Source: Smallanthus sonchifolius (Eukaryota; Streptophyta; Magnoliopsida; Asterales; Asteraceae). From it: a stretch of 64,000 bases of DNA. How positions within the stretch are numbered: the first letter of the stretch is position 1; each line of letters begins with the position of its first letter. The notes under the pieces were generated by a model, which was not told where the DNA came from, did no database searches, and saw only the letters and a program-made list of their open reading frames with translations. Where the stretch lies: the NCBI GenBank assembly GCA_023525975.1, contig CM042020.1, positions 15,587,001 to 15,651,000 on the forward strand, written 5' to 3'. Below are positions 1 to 13,500 of this stretch, piece by piece. The position numbers were made by a program, and so were the translations under genes.

Positions 1-1083
1 TATATATATATATATATATATATGCATGTTCAGTTAGAAACCACAAATATGTTGAGAACCACGAGGTCCGCATAAGCACTTGTATGTAGTGCTTTGATTG
101 TGGCTCTCTATTTAATTCATTTTTATTGAAGGGAAATGGTAAAAAAGGGAAGGTTGTTTATTTTTCTCTCCTCACACACTTTGATTCTCTCTCCCCTCTC
201 CTGAGATTTTTACGTATCATTTTCCGGCAAATCCATTTCCGGCGACATGCCCATATGCATGTAAAGTTGGAACAAAACTAAACTTATAAACCTACAGTTA
301 CACAACATGCATGTGTGCATGGAATGTAAAATGCTATATTTTTCACAATAAATAACAAACAAACAAACGTATCCAGTAAATCCTTGCAACTATTTCTAAA
401 AAAAAGCCCCATCTATAATTTTTTTTTGAAACACCTTCCTATGCATATGTACATTTAAAATTTCAACCAATAATCAAGTTTCAGGGAAAAAAGATTACTA
501 GAAAAATGCATCCTGCGTAAAGAGTTTTTTGCTGATTTAGGGCCACCGCGGCTGCCCTACTTTGTTGCCACTGTCTTCATTGGCATCATCTTCATGACTG
601 CTAACCGGGATGGCTTCTTCGCGAGGACAAGAGAGCGAAGCTCGGTGGCGATTCTCACACATCAAAACGCCTCTTTGATGTCGTCATGCCGCTGCTAGGG
701 TGGTGGTTCTCACATGAGTAGATGAGATCATGGCAGCAGAATAAGTTTCTCACTGATACTGCTAAAGGGTGAAGAGAGAGTGGAAATTTTGATCTTAATG
801 AAATGTAGAAAATATGGTGTGGTTAACCGCCCCCCCCCCCAGGGGGGGGGGGTATTGGGGAAGACAGAGAGAGAGAGAGTGGGTTTGGTAAAATGCTAAT
901 TTCCTCCTTTCTTCCTTTTTCAATTATGTACAACAAATCCGGGAATATGTCTGGCAATAGTACAACAACTCTAGCAGTTCACGCGGTTCTCAACTTATAT
1001 TTTGGTTAACTGAACTTTCCTCTCTGTGTGTGTGTTTTTTATTTTATTTTTTATAATGCCTCCTTTATATCTTCATGCTTTAG
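1..1083. other. Upstream stretch, probably intron of the TGH-like gene
   Basis: No coding exon could be recognised here. The stretch opens with a (TA)n tract at 1-23 and contains a C-run/G-run hairpin at 830-852 followed by a short (GA)n tract. It ends in a pyrimidine-rich acceptor (TAG at 1081-1083) directly before the G-patch exon. TGH proteins have a long N-terminal part before the G-patch, and none of it is visible here. The missing exons therefore lie left of the window and this is most simply a long, repeat-bearing intron. Confidence 0.55.
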
Positions 1084-4000
1084 GTGTCCGGTTAATGCAG
1101 AAAATGGGATGGCGTCGTGGTCGATCAGTAAAAAGTTCAAAGAGTACACATTATGGTATGTTTTCCCATTGTCAGTAACATGTCATATAAAAATTAAAAA
1201 CCTGCTTGAAATACATATTTTCATTTCCCAAAACCAGGTAAAGTTACATAAGTCAAGAATAATTGTATTTTCACAATCTAATAAAGACACAAAGTCAAAA
1301 GAAAAAGAGATGAGATACTCATCAATAATCATTTCTAATTGCAGATGCTCGCAGAGAAGCTAGAAAAGCTTTTCTTGCTTTTGCGGGTCCCGAGGATGCT
1401 GAAGTTGAAGATGCCATGGAAACTGCTGCAGAGCTCCCTACTGATGATATTATTCAGTTTCAGAAAAGTACTCCAGTGCGTATATTTTCTTGTTGCTTTT
1501 TTTATTTGAACTGATGATATTGCATGCATCATGGATTCCCTTATGTAACTTATTTATGACTATGTGTGCCTAGTCTATTGAAGTTCCACTATTCTTTAAT
1601 ATGCAATATTGAAAGTAACTATGAAATTAGAAAAATGTGTTTTGTTACCAGATAAGAATTGAATGAATCAATCCTCTAGGAATACGGTTCCTATCACTCA
1701 GTTGATGTTCATTTCTTTCGTATTATTTCTGAAATTTATGCCAATCTGGTTATACTTAACCTCCTTGACCAGTTTGTCTTATTTAATATTGGGTTACTTC
1801 TGTAGATCTGCATGTGTTTTTTCAACTTAAAATGTTATCATATGTGTGTATATTTGTGTAGACATCTACATTTGCACTAATGGATTTGTCAATCATCAAA
1901 GCCAAGGTTGTTAAATGTGATTTTGGATAAAAACCAAAAACCACATTTGCACCAAGACTTAGTAATCTGATATGCTTTGGGCATGCTTTAATTTCACATC
2001 AATCTCTCAAAATTTTCTCCCAAATCAGGTTATCAATCATCATGGTTCATTTGCTATAAAAAGGCTTGCTGTTATTGTTTCTTGTTGTAAGCACCATGCA
2101 CTTCTTCTTGATTCTTTAGTATAATTAAGGCAAAGTATACTTTTTGCTGATTGAACGAACTCTTTTGGGCTTCTAGATTCTCAGACAGAAGTTTCAAGTT
2201 TTGCATTGAGCATAGAAAATGATTGCCACCATAGTTAGAAATTGTAAAAAACTAATGGAAAGCTGATGCGAAAAGCATACTTAGAATCTTGGAATTAATA
2301 ATGTCAACATGGACAGTGAGTTTTAAACGGAAATGTGTTTAAGAGGTACCATCATTAGTTTATATTTTATGATCATATGATCAAAAGAATAACTTTGGAT
2401 TTTTGTGAGTACAATGTCATTGAGAGCAAGCGAAATAATAGTTTCTTTTTTTAACTAAACAACGTCCTTCCTTTCACCAGCATTGTTAATTCCTTCTCCT
2501 CACTCCTATTCTTTTTTAACTTGTATTTTCTACTCCTTGTGTAGGCCAACATTTTATTGTATTTGTTCTACAAATCTACGATGCTGTCATTTTACCTTCC
2601 TATTAGTTCTTGTTTTCACAATCTCGAACTATCGTTGAAAAGACATGTTAAAAATTGTTTTACTCCATCTCTTGGTTGTTTAGTTTTTCTATAAGCATTA
2701 TTTGTAAGCTTATTCAATTCTAGATATCCCTATCATTGTAGTTGTCATATCAATTATGAGTGGCTTTACATTATTCCCAGATGGACTCTCATAATTTTGT
2801 TCTCTTTTCAGGTTTATGTGCTAAATCCAAAGCAGGATATGCATGGTCTAGGCTATGATCCATTCAAAGGTGCTCCTGAATTTAGGGGTATGTAACTCCC
2901 AGAAGCTAGCCAGCTAAATTATTATTCAAAAACTAATTCACTCACCAATTTTTGTCATAACTTCAGACAACAAAAGGTCACATTTACCTGGGAATAGGGA
3001 GTCAGGGCACAAAAGATCGCTTCCAAAGAAAGACGGTCTCTTTTCTTTCAAACGTATGGCGCCCGTATCTTTTGATGTACTGTGTTAATGGTGTTAGTTT
3101 CTTGTTTGTTATTTGTATGTGATTACTTGCATGGATTGCTTGCTGTGTAAGTTTTTCTTTTCAACTTCATAACTTGTGTTCGGTTGATTTTATCAGCAAG
3201 AAATGTTGCACCTGGTTTTGGCATTGGAGCCCTTGAAGAGCTTGATGCAGAAGATGAGGATGTGTATGCGTCAGGTTATTATCTGAGTTATCTTTTGTTT
3301 TTTGTAGTGTGTCAGATGTTATGCCTTTTTGCTTATATATTGCAGTGGGTGATATATTCCTATTACTCAACATTGATTAGCACTGATTTACTATTGGCTC
3401 TATTTTCCTGATCATGGATAGTAATATAATTTCAATTAGTAAGTGAAGTATCTATGATGTTGATTATTCATGCAAATTGGTTCTTTACACATCTCTTAGA
3501 GTTCCCACACAACACGGGGCTAGGTTTGGTTCAGGTAGCATACTGTAGCAGCTTATGATCAGCATGAATCAGCTTATGATCATTTGTTTCTCTGAGTTTG
3601 TAGTTTGTGGGTTTATATATATTGTTGGCCATAAGTTATGGCGATTCTCTACTTGCATATAACATTAATATTTTTCTTGGATGAGTATTTATTTCTTGTG
3701 TATTACTACTCATTTGTTTTAGGCATGGCATTTATCTGGTGTGCATTTGCTTCTGATACTAGTTTAAAGACCCATGTAACACAGATTAAGTAAAAAACTG
3801 AAATTAATACACCATTCATCTGGCAAGTATTGTATATAACGACATCGTGAAATTTGATAAATTCATAAGAAACCATGACAACTTGTAGTCCAACTTCATG
3901 AAACTATGTGCCAAAACATAATTCAATCGTTTTACAGAGAGAGAGAGAGAGAGAGATTTCGTTATAAAAATGCGATAATATATTAAAATATTCAATCCTT

Positions 4001-7000
4001 CTATTGAAATTATAATGAACTTATGTCGGTAAAGTTGGTTTTTATTGTAGATAGATATAGAATCAGATTATATGTTATTATGATTTGTATAAGTCAAATA
4101 AATACACATAAGAAATAAAAAATTGATAAATGTAGTAAATGGCAAATTATCTCACAAAGTTGAAAAATAGTTTATTATTTATATTTGTTTTGTAATTAGT
4201 TGATTATGATAGGGAGTATTATAAAAAGTTAGATTGTAAAATAGTTTAATGTATATTGTTATTAAAAAAAATGCTATAAGATATCAAAAAAGTTCAATCT
4301 TATGTTCACATTGAACTCATTGAAAAGACCTTTTTAATGATGATTGTTTAAAAGAAATACAGTATATTTTGTAATTTATTTAACAATAAGATAAAACATA
4401 GGAAAGGAAGAATATGAAAAATGACATACGAACATAATATTCTATAGAAATATGTATAGTTCCTGACTTCCTGTTCCTAATCGAGTTATTTGTTTTTTGG
4501 GTACCAGGTTATGATTTTGAAGCTTTTGTGGAAGAAGCTGAGGAACCTTCAAGATTGGCCATAGAGGATAAAAAGAAGTCCAGTTCAAAAGAACATGGTG
4601 TTCTGCCTGGTTTTAAAGCTGCATCCAATACTGACTATCAGCTAGAAAGGTGACATTTTTCTTTTTCATATCTTTGCAGCTTAAAATGTTACGTTGATTA
4701 ATTACTATTGTTTAAAAACTATTTTTGTTACTTAGTTCTTGTTATTTAAAACGCTAGCAAAGCTTTCCATGAATGGGATATCGATATAATAAAAGGATAT
4801 TTAAATAGTACCAGTAATGTAAAATTAGCAGGACAAAAAGGAACTTGCCTTTTTCATTTTTAGCTATATATAATTGGATTACATTCCTTCTCAGATTTCA
4901 TCCTCCAGTAGTTCCAAAGGATTTTGTGCCACATCATAAGTTCCCTGCTACACTTGAGGTCAATCAAAAGTTGACCGAAGTTCCTCCATCAGAGGTTCCT
5001 CCACCTGTGGATAACAATTTGAAGGTTTTGATTGAAGGGGTTGCAACTTTGGTAGCTCGTTGTGGTCCATTATTTGAGGAACTTTCTAGAGAGAAAAACC
5101 AGTCAAACCCACTATTTGGCTTTCTTAGTGGCGGAGATGGCAATGATTACTATAAAAGGAAGCTATGGGAGGCAAGACAAAAACATGGTGACAAAACCAA
5201 ACCATTGTTGAATGAAAAGATAGCTCCAAATGCTCAAAAGATGACTCCAAATGCTCAAAAGATGACAGCAGAAACCCGTGGAAACATTTTAGGAGAAAAA
5301 CCTCTGAACAGAACCGCTAAAGATTTAAAACCTGTTGTTCCTGCCACTGATAATGTTAATCTCCAGTTCCATTTATCAGATACATTCACTGAACCTGCAT
5401 CATTTGTGAGTCACTGAATTATTTATCTTAGATGTGACAAGATGGGCTGGACGGGTAACGGGTCAAAACGGTTCCGGTTTTGACCCACAAACATTATTTT
5501 CTACATTTGTTTTTCTATAAATAATGTTGTGTTAATTTATAATTATGGTCACACAAACAATGATTTAGTGTGTTGTAGCTAAGTTTTCAATTTCATTTGA
5601 CCCATTTTTTATATAACACAACCCGAATCCACCTATCTGTAAGTAAATGGGTCGAAACCGCCACCTCTAGTCTATCTAGATATGCCTCTTGGCTGTTTTG
5701 ATATCCTGAGATTCTTGTGCATCTGGATTTTATTGCAAAAAACACTGCGTTCCTTAACAAAAATAAAGTAGTGTACACCTAATCTTTTATAGAATTTTGA
5801 TTTTAGGTGGAGCCCACTGAAATAGCAAAACCATTCCAACATGATCCTGCAAAGCAAGAACGATTTGAGCAGTACCTAAAGGAGAAATATCGTGGAGGTC
5901 TTCGCACAATAGATGCTGGCGGATCAAGTAAAATGTCAGAGGCTGCTCGTGCTCGAGAAAGATTGGAATTTGAGGCTGCTGCAGAGGCAATAACACAGGG
6001 AAAATGGGGAAAAGAAAGTCAACTTTCCAGTCAACAGATATTGGGTGCATCAGCTGGTCTAGGGTTACAGTTCACTTCTGGTGGATCAGAGGCATGTATA
6101 ATAGATTCTGCATATTTACTTCTAAATCCTAATAACATTGTTTTGTATGAGATTCATGATCTTAGTTTAATTATTTTTAACAGATAAACGGAGTTAGCCA
6201 AACCGAAGAAGTTATAAAGAAGAGCATGTTCCCGAAGCGTGAGGAATTTCAATGGCGACCTGCACCTATTTTATGCAAGCGTTTTGATTTAATCGATCCT
6301 TACATGGGAAAGGTATCCTTTTCATTTTCTTCTACTGTAAAATTAAATCATCAGAAATGTTATGTGTTCTATAATGATTCCTCAAATAATATTATACAAA
6401 ACTCGTGTAATTATAAATATAATACAACATAAAATAATTAGCAATTATTGTTTGCAGCCGCCACCTCCTCCAAGGTCGAGGAGCAAGTTGGATTCTCTTA
6501 TCTTCATGCCAGACTATGTTAAGGCTGCAACTGAAGAGAAAAATACTCTCTCAAACAACGTCTCATTACCTCAAGTAGATGAAAAAAGGAGAACAAATGT
6601 CATGGATGCTGAAGACGTCGAGGTTGAAAATGTTGAGAGACCAGTTGATCTTTATAAGGTAATCTTTTCCTCTTAGATCTATTACCACTCAACTTTTTTC
6701 CTAGAGGTGGCAATTTTGACCCATTTATTTATGAACGGGTCATCTGGGTTATTTTAATATGTACTGGGCCAAATAGGTTAACTTTAAAACATAGCTATAA
6801 GAAGGAACAGATCAAATGGGACCAACAGGTCAAAAATCGCTTAAAGTATACCTTTAATGCATAAAACCTCCCAATCATTTTTCTAAAATAATAGATTTAA
6901 AAAAAAATTAATATATATTTTTAATCATAAATGACACACTAGTATACTATATTATAATACATATGAGAAGGACAAAAAAGTAGTTTTACATAATTTAAAA

Positions 7001-8315
7001 GTTTAAGTAATTACAACTTTTAAAACATATGGTACAATCCTTTAAAACATATTGTTGACTTTTAAACCAACTTTCCCCCACGATTTTAAACGGTCATAAC
7101 TTTTTCATACGTTAATATTTTAAAAAAAATATATACCATAAAAACGAGCATTTTATTCTCTTTAATTTGAGTATGGTATTGCTATAGTTTTTTTTTAATT
7201 TAAAAAAATTAACATGCTACGTGATTACCAATGTTTGTGTTTCACGCTGCATTGCGCGGGCACCCCTTTAGTTATCTATAAAGAGCTTAAATTTATTTTT
7301 CCTAAAAAGACGTTTCGGGACATTCCAACCCATTAAAAATTTATCAGTTTTGACCTGGTACTTGCTCCGCCCATTTTGACACCATTCACATATTTCCCAC
7401 ATATTTGCAGTCATGTTTTACTATGCATATCAAATTTTGCGTTTATAGCCGTGGTGGTAAATGTATTTGGGAAATAATATTTTCAGAAGATAATTTCTTT
7501 TCTATAAAATGATGTAGACATTGTAATTTTTAAACATTTAAGTTGATGTTAGTCTGTTGACCCGTTTCATTTTTAACCAATTATCTGCCTTTGACTCGTT
7601 ATCAATAAAATACAACCCGAATTGACCGCTTTCTACATAAACTGGCTGAAAATGACCTCCTTTCCACCTGTGCTCCACCTTTTTGATAATCAAATCCTTC
7701 TACTTTCTTAATTGCTTAAACTTGCACAATTTGGTATGCGTGTAGGCTATATTCTCTGATGATTCAGACGATGAAGAGGAAAACATTAACACCAACCAAC
7801 AGGAAGATCCAACAAAGAAAATAGAAGCTGCAAATACGACTTTAAGTCGTTTAATGGCTGGTGATTTTCTGGAATCACTGGGGAAAGAGTTAGGCCTCGA
7901 GGTCCCCCCTGATCAACCATACAAACCACCCCAAGCAACTCAAAAACCACCAACAGTTCAGGACAATCCTCAGAACCATGAACCGATCAATTCTGCTGCA
8001 CCTAAAAACATTAGTGTACAAAGTACCAAAGAATTTGATCATGAAATCATGAAAAAGGAGACCAAGGTTAGAAGGGACAAAAGTTCTTCAGATGATGAAA
8101 AAAGTCGAAGACGATCCAAACGGGATTACGATAGCACAAGTGACTCATCTGATGGTTATCAGGACCGACATAGTTCTTCAAGACATAAAGGAAGGAAAAA
8201 GGAACACAGAAAACACTCGAAGCATAGACATCATGAATCGTCTAGCAGATCTCGACATTCTGCAGATAAAGAGTATATAGATAGCAAGAGAGAGAAGAGG
8301 AAAAGGCGAGACTGA
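1084..8315 (+). CDS. TGH: TOUGH (TGH)-like G-patch and SWAP/SURP domain protein, 5'-partial, 11 exons visible
   Basis: Nuclear RNA-processing factor; the Arabidopsis homologue TGH assists DICER-LIKE1 in microRNA and siRNA biogenesis and binds RNA. Exons read by eye: 1084-1155, 1345-1475, 2812-2887, 2967-3053, 3197-3274, 4508-4649, 4895-5405, 5807-6091, 6184-6312, 6458-6658, 7746-8315. They join in one open frame of about 759 codons ending in TGA at 8313-8315. Domains in order are a G-patch (KMGWRRGRS, then NPKQDMHGLGYDPFKGAPEF), the conserved VAPGFGIGALEELDAEDEDV block, a SWAP/SURP module (NNLKVLIEGVATLVARCG to the DYYKRKLWEARQK region), the FQWRPAPILCKRFDL block, the ENVERPVDLYKAIFSDDSED block, AGDFLESLGKELG, and an Arg/Ser/His/Lys-rich tail ending KRRRD. 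Domain order and wording match the Arabidopsis protein as I remember it. The N-terminal exons are outside the window. The intron at 6092-6183 seems to use a GC donor. Several introns carry MITE fragments. Confidence 0.93.
5442..5669. mobile_element. MITE fragment in TGH intron 7 (hAT-like, 'GACCCGTTT' family)
   Basis: The intron between exons 4895-5405 and 5807-6091 holds a segment rich in GACCC/GGGTC words. It ends GCCACCTCTA at 5660-5669, the inverted form of the CTAGAGGTGGC start seen at 6701. It begins near the GGACGGGTAACGGGTC words. The same style of end occurs in introns of the other two host genes. Boundaries are approximate, no target duplication was recognised, and superfamily assignment to hAT rests only on the end sequence. 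Confidence 0.45.
6701..7680. mobile_element. Composite MITE insertions in TGH intron 10
   Basis: The largest intron at the 3' side of the gene (6659-7745) starts its repeat content with CTAGAGGTGGCAATTTTGAC at 6701. It contains a block around 7085-7200 (TCATAACTTTTTCAT, then TTTAATTTGAGTATGGTATT) that recurs near 21880-21970 and 61485-61575. It ends in GACC-rich words around 7600-7680. This looks like one element nested in another. Exact ends cannot be fixed by eye. Confidence 0.45.
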
Positions 8316-10518
8316 AGAAGAAAACCTCAAAACGAGCATCGTTTATGAATACAAGTCTCGAATTTTGTTCTAATCTCAATACCCGTTAATGCAGATCGAA
8401 GTTCAGTTCATATCTACATTTGCAGATCGGTTGGTTTCAGTTTTTGGGTTGACCTATCAATAGTTGATTATTTCTCAAAATCCTTTTGGATTCTTGTATT
8501 TACTTGAAATCAGTAGAATACTAGAATGGTTGTGTTATCAAAGTTATATTTGTATGTGCAATGTTTTTCTGGGACAACAAAGCATATGGTTATTCTGTTA
8601 AAAGTTGCAGCCATGACAATCGGTAATCATGAGAACCCGTTAAGGCTGGTGGGTGTGGACTCAGGGTGAGGAAGCGGTGTGGCTGAGGTGGCCACGGGTA
8701 CCTCACAGGAACACCCACACCTTAGCAGTACCGCAAAATTAACAAAACTAGTGGGATGAGATCTTCATGCTGATAGGGATGAAGACGAAGGAAAAAAAGG
8801 AAACGGGATGGAGGGGTGATGTGGCAGAGAGAGCCCGTACTGGAGGGACGAGCGGGACGACACCCCCGCCCTTATAGGAAAATTCACGGGACTCATAAAT
8901 ACCTTGCTAACCGAACTGACAATGCACAATGTACTCTTACATGACATGAAGATGAAGAATGAAAAAAGGGAAGTGGGAGGGAGGTTCGGGATGGAGGGGT
9001 GACGAGCAGGACGCCCCCCCTAACCTTATAGGAAATTTCACGGCACTCCATTGATACCTTGCTAACTGACAATGCATAACGTGCTCTTACATTCAAGCAT
9101 ACCTATTTGTGTGTGCATATACATGTTTGTGTATGTGGAAGAGTTCATGCCAGCCAGAATTTTTAACATTGAATTAACAGACTAATATTCACAATTTCAC
9201 ACCTACACGTAGCGACATCCGACACAACCAAAAACTCTTCGGACGACCTGGCTGTGGTGAGGTATAACCGGAGCCCGCGACTCCCTTTCGTCCAGCACAA
9301 CCAAGCCGGTACACACAACCGAATGGGCATTGAGAATTCAAGTCACCGCTTAAAGCAACTAGCATTTAATCCAAGGAATGTCTCATACTATAAATACTCT
9401 ACTCCTTGTACAGAAAGAGCATCATATACTATTACTTCACATTTATTACTTTTCTTTTCTGCCTTCTTTCTCTCTCTTGCATTTACTACCACCCGACCCC
9501 GTTGTTTAGCAGGGTATTGACGGTTCCAGTAAGTTTTCTGTCTCATGGTTAAAAAAAGAAAAAAATAAACAATTATCATTACTATGGTATTCATGATCAT
9601 GCATATTCAAGTTTTATGTGATAATTTTTAACACAAAACAAACATGGGCTAACTAAGTCATTTAGGATTGTGCGTTAGTTTTTTTCTAACTGTCAATAGT
9701 TTTGTTGTTACAAGGATCCAACAAGATGTTACTTGGATCATCACAACAGTGAAGGAGATGGATCAGTTACACTTCGTCTTCTCCGTCTTGTCTTGAGCCT
9801 GTAAAATAGCTTAGAAAAGGCCGAAGCCCCGGTCGGAACCACCAATTGACACTCAAGGCAATCTAGGATTCACCATAATTGCATTGTGAAATTAGCAGAG
9901 AAGGTGAGAGTAAATGAGCGTGCAGGAGCAAATTTGCTGCTATTGAGTGAAGTCCTTTCAATGGGATTAAGTCCCCTTTATATAAGAGATGGACGGGCTC
10001 AATCCTTGTGGACTATTATGTGTTGGGCTTAAACCCTTTGGGCTGACCCAACTAGAGTATCAACACATATTAATCCACAAGTCTAGCGTCTGGCAGTGAA
10101 ACAATCCGATGGCTTTTACCTTTTTTTTGAACGGTAATTTGGATCACTGACGGGCACTGGTCCACCCGATCATCTTCACCATCCTCAAGAGGAAACCCAT
10201 TATAGGTGAGAAAACCACTTGGCCCAACCTAGAACCCTTTTTTCTGTCACAAGTGAGACTTGAACCCAAGATCTCCTCATTTTATTGAAGTCTTGGGTAT
10301 CTCACCTCATTCACTTGCCGAAGATCATTGGCTACAACACACACCTAACCATCCAGAGCTTAAAAAGTTTAGGGGTAAATCTGTAAAATCGTGAATGATA
10401 AGCACATCCAAATAAGACCAAAGACCAGCGAAAAGCTTTTCCCTTCTCCCGCAGGTGTAGCTAACAAGGTCCATTATCGGCTCTTCTATGTCTTCTGATA
10501 TCTAGGGTTCATAAATTC
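8316..10518. other. Intergenic region with repeat remnants between TGH and CPP1
   Basis: After the TGH stop come a 3' UTR without a clear AATAAA and a small repeat with ends TAAGGCTGGTGGGTGTGG (about 8641) and CACCCACACCTTAG (about 8710). Two diverged tandem copies of a 150-bp unit follow (about 8795-8943 and 8975-9092; both hold CTTATAGGAAA-TTCACGG and ATACCTTGCTAAC). The block around 9190-9530 has a TATA-like ACTATAAATACTC at 9388 and resembles an LTR or TRIM promoter. The block at 9780-10100 has another TATA-like word (TTTATATAAGAG) and also looks LTR-derived. The CPP1 promoter and 5' UTR must lie in the last few hundred bases. No gene was recognised. Confidence 0.5.
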
Positions 10519-13500
10519 ATGGCTTCTCTTCTTCTATCAAACCCTGTTATCTCATCTCCTTTCCTCGGCAAGAATCTGTAAGTTTCTTAACGCCTTATCT
10601 ACATCTAATTAACGGTTTAAATTGAAAGGATATTCGCTAAATCCGAAGTATTCGGTTCATTTCCGTTTGTTTCTGTTCTTAAATTGATTCTAATTCGATG
10701 AATTTGTGTACAAAAGTTGCTATGCTTCGATTTATATGTTCCTTTTTTCCTCAATTGTTTGTGTTTGATCGTTCAGTTCGATTAATGGGAGTTTAAGGAA
10801 GCCAGCACTGTGCGGTTTGGTGTTTAGAAGCCCTAGATGTGCTGCTGCTGATTCTACATATGGAGGTACTTAAAATTGTTTTGTGGATAACAGAGTATTT
10901 ATTTAACCTAATTTTGACCATGAGCTGGTTAATTTCATATTTGCCCTAATTTTGACCTTGAATCCCTAAATTCATAGGATAATTTCAAGTATAAGTAACT
11001 AATTCTGCATCTGTGTACCATTGAAGTCATTTAACCAGCCTGCAATGTTTCCCTTAAGTGAATTTAACCTAATTTTGACCATGAGCTGCCTAGTTTCACA
11101 TTTGCCCTAATCTTGACCTTGAATCCCTAATTTCATAGGATAATTTCAAGTATAAGTAACTAATTCTGCATCTGTGTACCATTGAGATCATTTAATAGGT
11201 CTGCAATGTTTTGCTGAAGTGAAGATTAATATCGTTTTTTATTCGCTTAGGTAACATTGCAAAGTACCCTCGGAGTAATGTCTGGGATCCTTACAAACGT
11301 CTTGGTATAACTAGTGATGCTTCTGAGGAAGAAGTATGGAGTTCCAGGAACTTTCTTTTGGATCAGTATGGCGCTCATGAGAGAAGTGCGGAGTCGATAG
11401 AAGCTGCTTTTGAGAAAATACTTATGAAAAGCTTTGATAACAGAAAAAGAACAAAAATCAACTTAAAAACAAGGCTAAAGACGAAAGTTGAAGAGTCTCC
11501 ACCTTGGGTTCAGAACTTACTCACTTTTGTAGAACTTCCTGAGACTATCATCATCCTCAGAAGACTGTTTCTGTTTACGTTTATGGCTTTTTGGAGTGTT
11601 ATGAACTCTGCCGAGGGTGGTCCTGCATTCCAGGTTTGATGCTCTTTTTTTTCTAGTACCTTTTGAAGTATTTATTGGTTGTTTGCTTGGTTTAAAAAGC
11701 GTGAGTTGCTCCGAGGCGTTTAGTTCCTGAAAGCCGAGGCTTGAGGCGTTGCTCAATGTACAACCAAATAAGTTTAATTTACAACCAAAAGTTGCGTCTC
11801 TCTCATCTGTTTTACATATCAATCTTTTTATCAAGTAAACCTTTCACAATTTCTTCATTCCTTCGGTTGTTTTTACATATAAGCCTCCTGCAGACCCTAA
11901 TTTGACCCAGAAGTACACGTGGCACCACATCAAGCCCCTGATGCATTTTCCTTCGCGCCTCACGCGCACCTTTAAAACCAAGAGATATTCACTTTGGAAG
12001 TGATTATGTGATATTGAATAATCGGATAGATAATCGGCTGCTATAAAACAGAATATAGAAGATAGTGGTTGGAGACTTGGAGCTACAGATAGCCAGATGT
12101 TTGAGGGTTTGACAACTTCTTATTAGTTAAGGAATTATTAGATAAAAATGACCAAAAAAACATTATTGTGAAAAACTGAATGACTTGAGGAATATGAGAA
12201 GTCCCTATAGTTAGGGCTAAATAGATAATTTTAGTTCTGTTGCAGCGGCTTGAAACTGATTAATAATGAAATTTCAGAAGCAGAACCTTTTTGTCCGAAC
12301 ATTAATAACGGATTGTTGAGTTGATAATTAGTTCCAAAATGCAAATCGAAACAACCCCTTATTCTTTTAAAGAGCAACTATACTATTTGCACGATGTTCT
12401 GTTTGTCAAATATCTATACTACTATTTAATAAATATCTAAAGCATGATATTGTGGATCCAAATTAGCGTCATCATGTTACTTTATTGATGGTGGAAAAAT
12501 AAATAATTTAACCTGAGGGAGTGTAACTCGTGTTCATAATTTTAGATATCATTATATCTGATTTGGTATTTAGTATTTTAATCTTGATTTGATCTTTTAC
12601 ATCACACAGGTGGCCCTGTCCCTGTTTGCTTGCATATACTTCCTCAATGACAAGTCAAAGAGCATAGCAAGGGCATCTGTTATTGGGTGAGTTTATAAAG
12701 AAAGGCCAATAAACCTTCATAATTGTTCCCATCTATCTATTGATTTTAGGGTTAACTACCTATAAAACCAGCAAAAGATTAGTCATCACCGTGTATTAAA
12801 ATGACATTTCAACTTCCTTCAACCAATTTCACCCTTTTTTAGTTTCTTTTTATGGAATCTCATACTGGAATGTCATATTGTTTGATGTTTACTGCTATAT
12901 GCTACGTCATAGCTTAGTTCTTTCACATGTAATAAAAAATAATTTGTAATATGAGTACTCTAAAAACGTTAAATTTCCAAATTGACACGCTATCTAGGGG
13001 TAGTAAATTATCAAGTTTTAGGTTGGATACTCTAACCTGTTCAATAAACAGAGTCGTGTTTTGGGTTGCGGTCTAACCTGTTCAATAAACAGGCGGGGTA
13101 GTATTAAAATATTAAACAGGTTAATCCTTTAACCCGTTTAAGTTTGTGGGATCTTAAAAGTTTTCATTTTTAGTGTGGGTAGTTTAGAAAGTTTAAAAAT
13201 TGTGATTTTTTAATTTGGCTGTAATGTTATTTTTGGTTAAAACAAGTTAAATTTAGTTTGTCAGGTTGTCCCGTTGACCCTTTAACCTGTTTAAATAAAC
13301 AAGTTATGGTTATATGGGTTGTGTCTAGGTTACATGATCTGAACGTGTTCAATTTAGGGTTAATATATTTGACACGAATAAGTATATGGTCGTGTTCGGG
13401 ATCAGGTTCAGGTCCATCATTTTCAACCTCCCAACCCGAAACGGTTGCCACCCCTATATCTCTCTCCAAATGACTAAATGAGAAGACTACATTATTTGAC

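Noticed and set aside
1028..1363. 111-codon ORF spanning the first visible TGH exon
   Set aside because: It reads the exon in the wrong frame and runs through the intron. The G-patch frame (MQKMGWRRGRS) is the real one.
9190..9530. Possible Cassandra-type TRIM with 5S rRNA-like promoter
   Set aside because: A TATA-like word is present, but none of the conserved 5S rRNA promoter sequence could be found, and no matching second terminal repeat was located.
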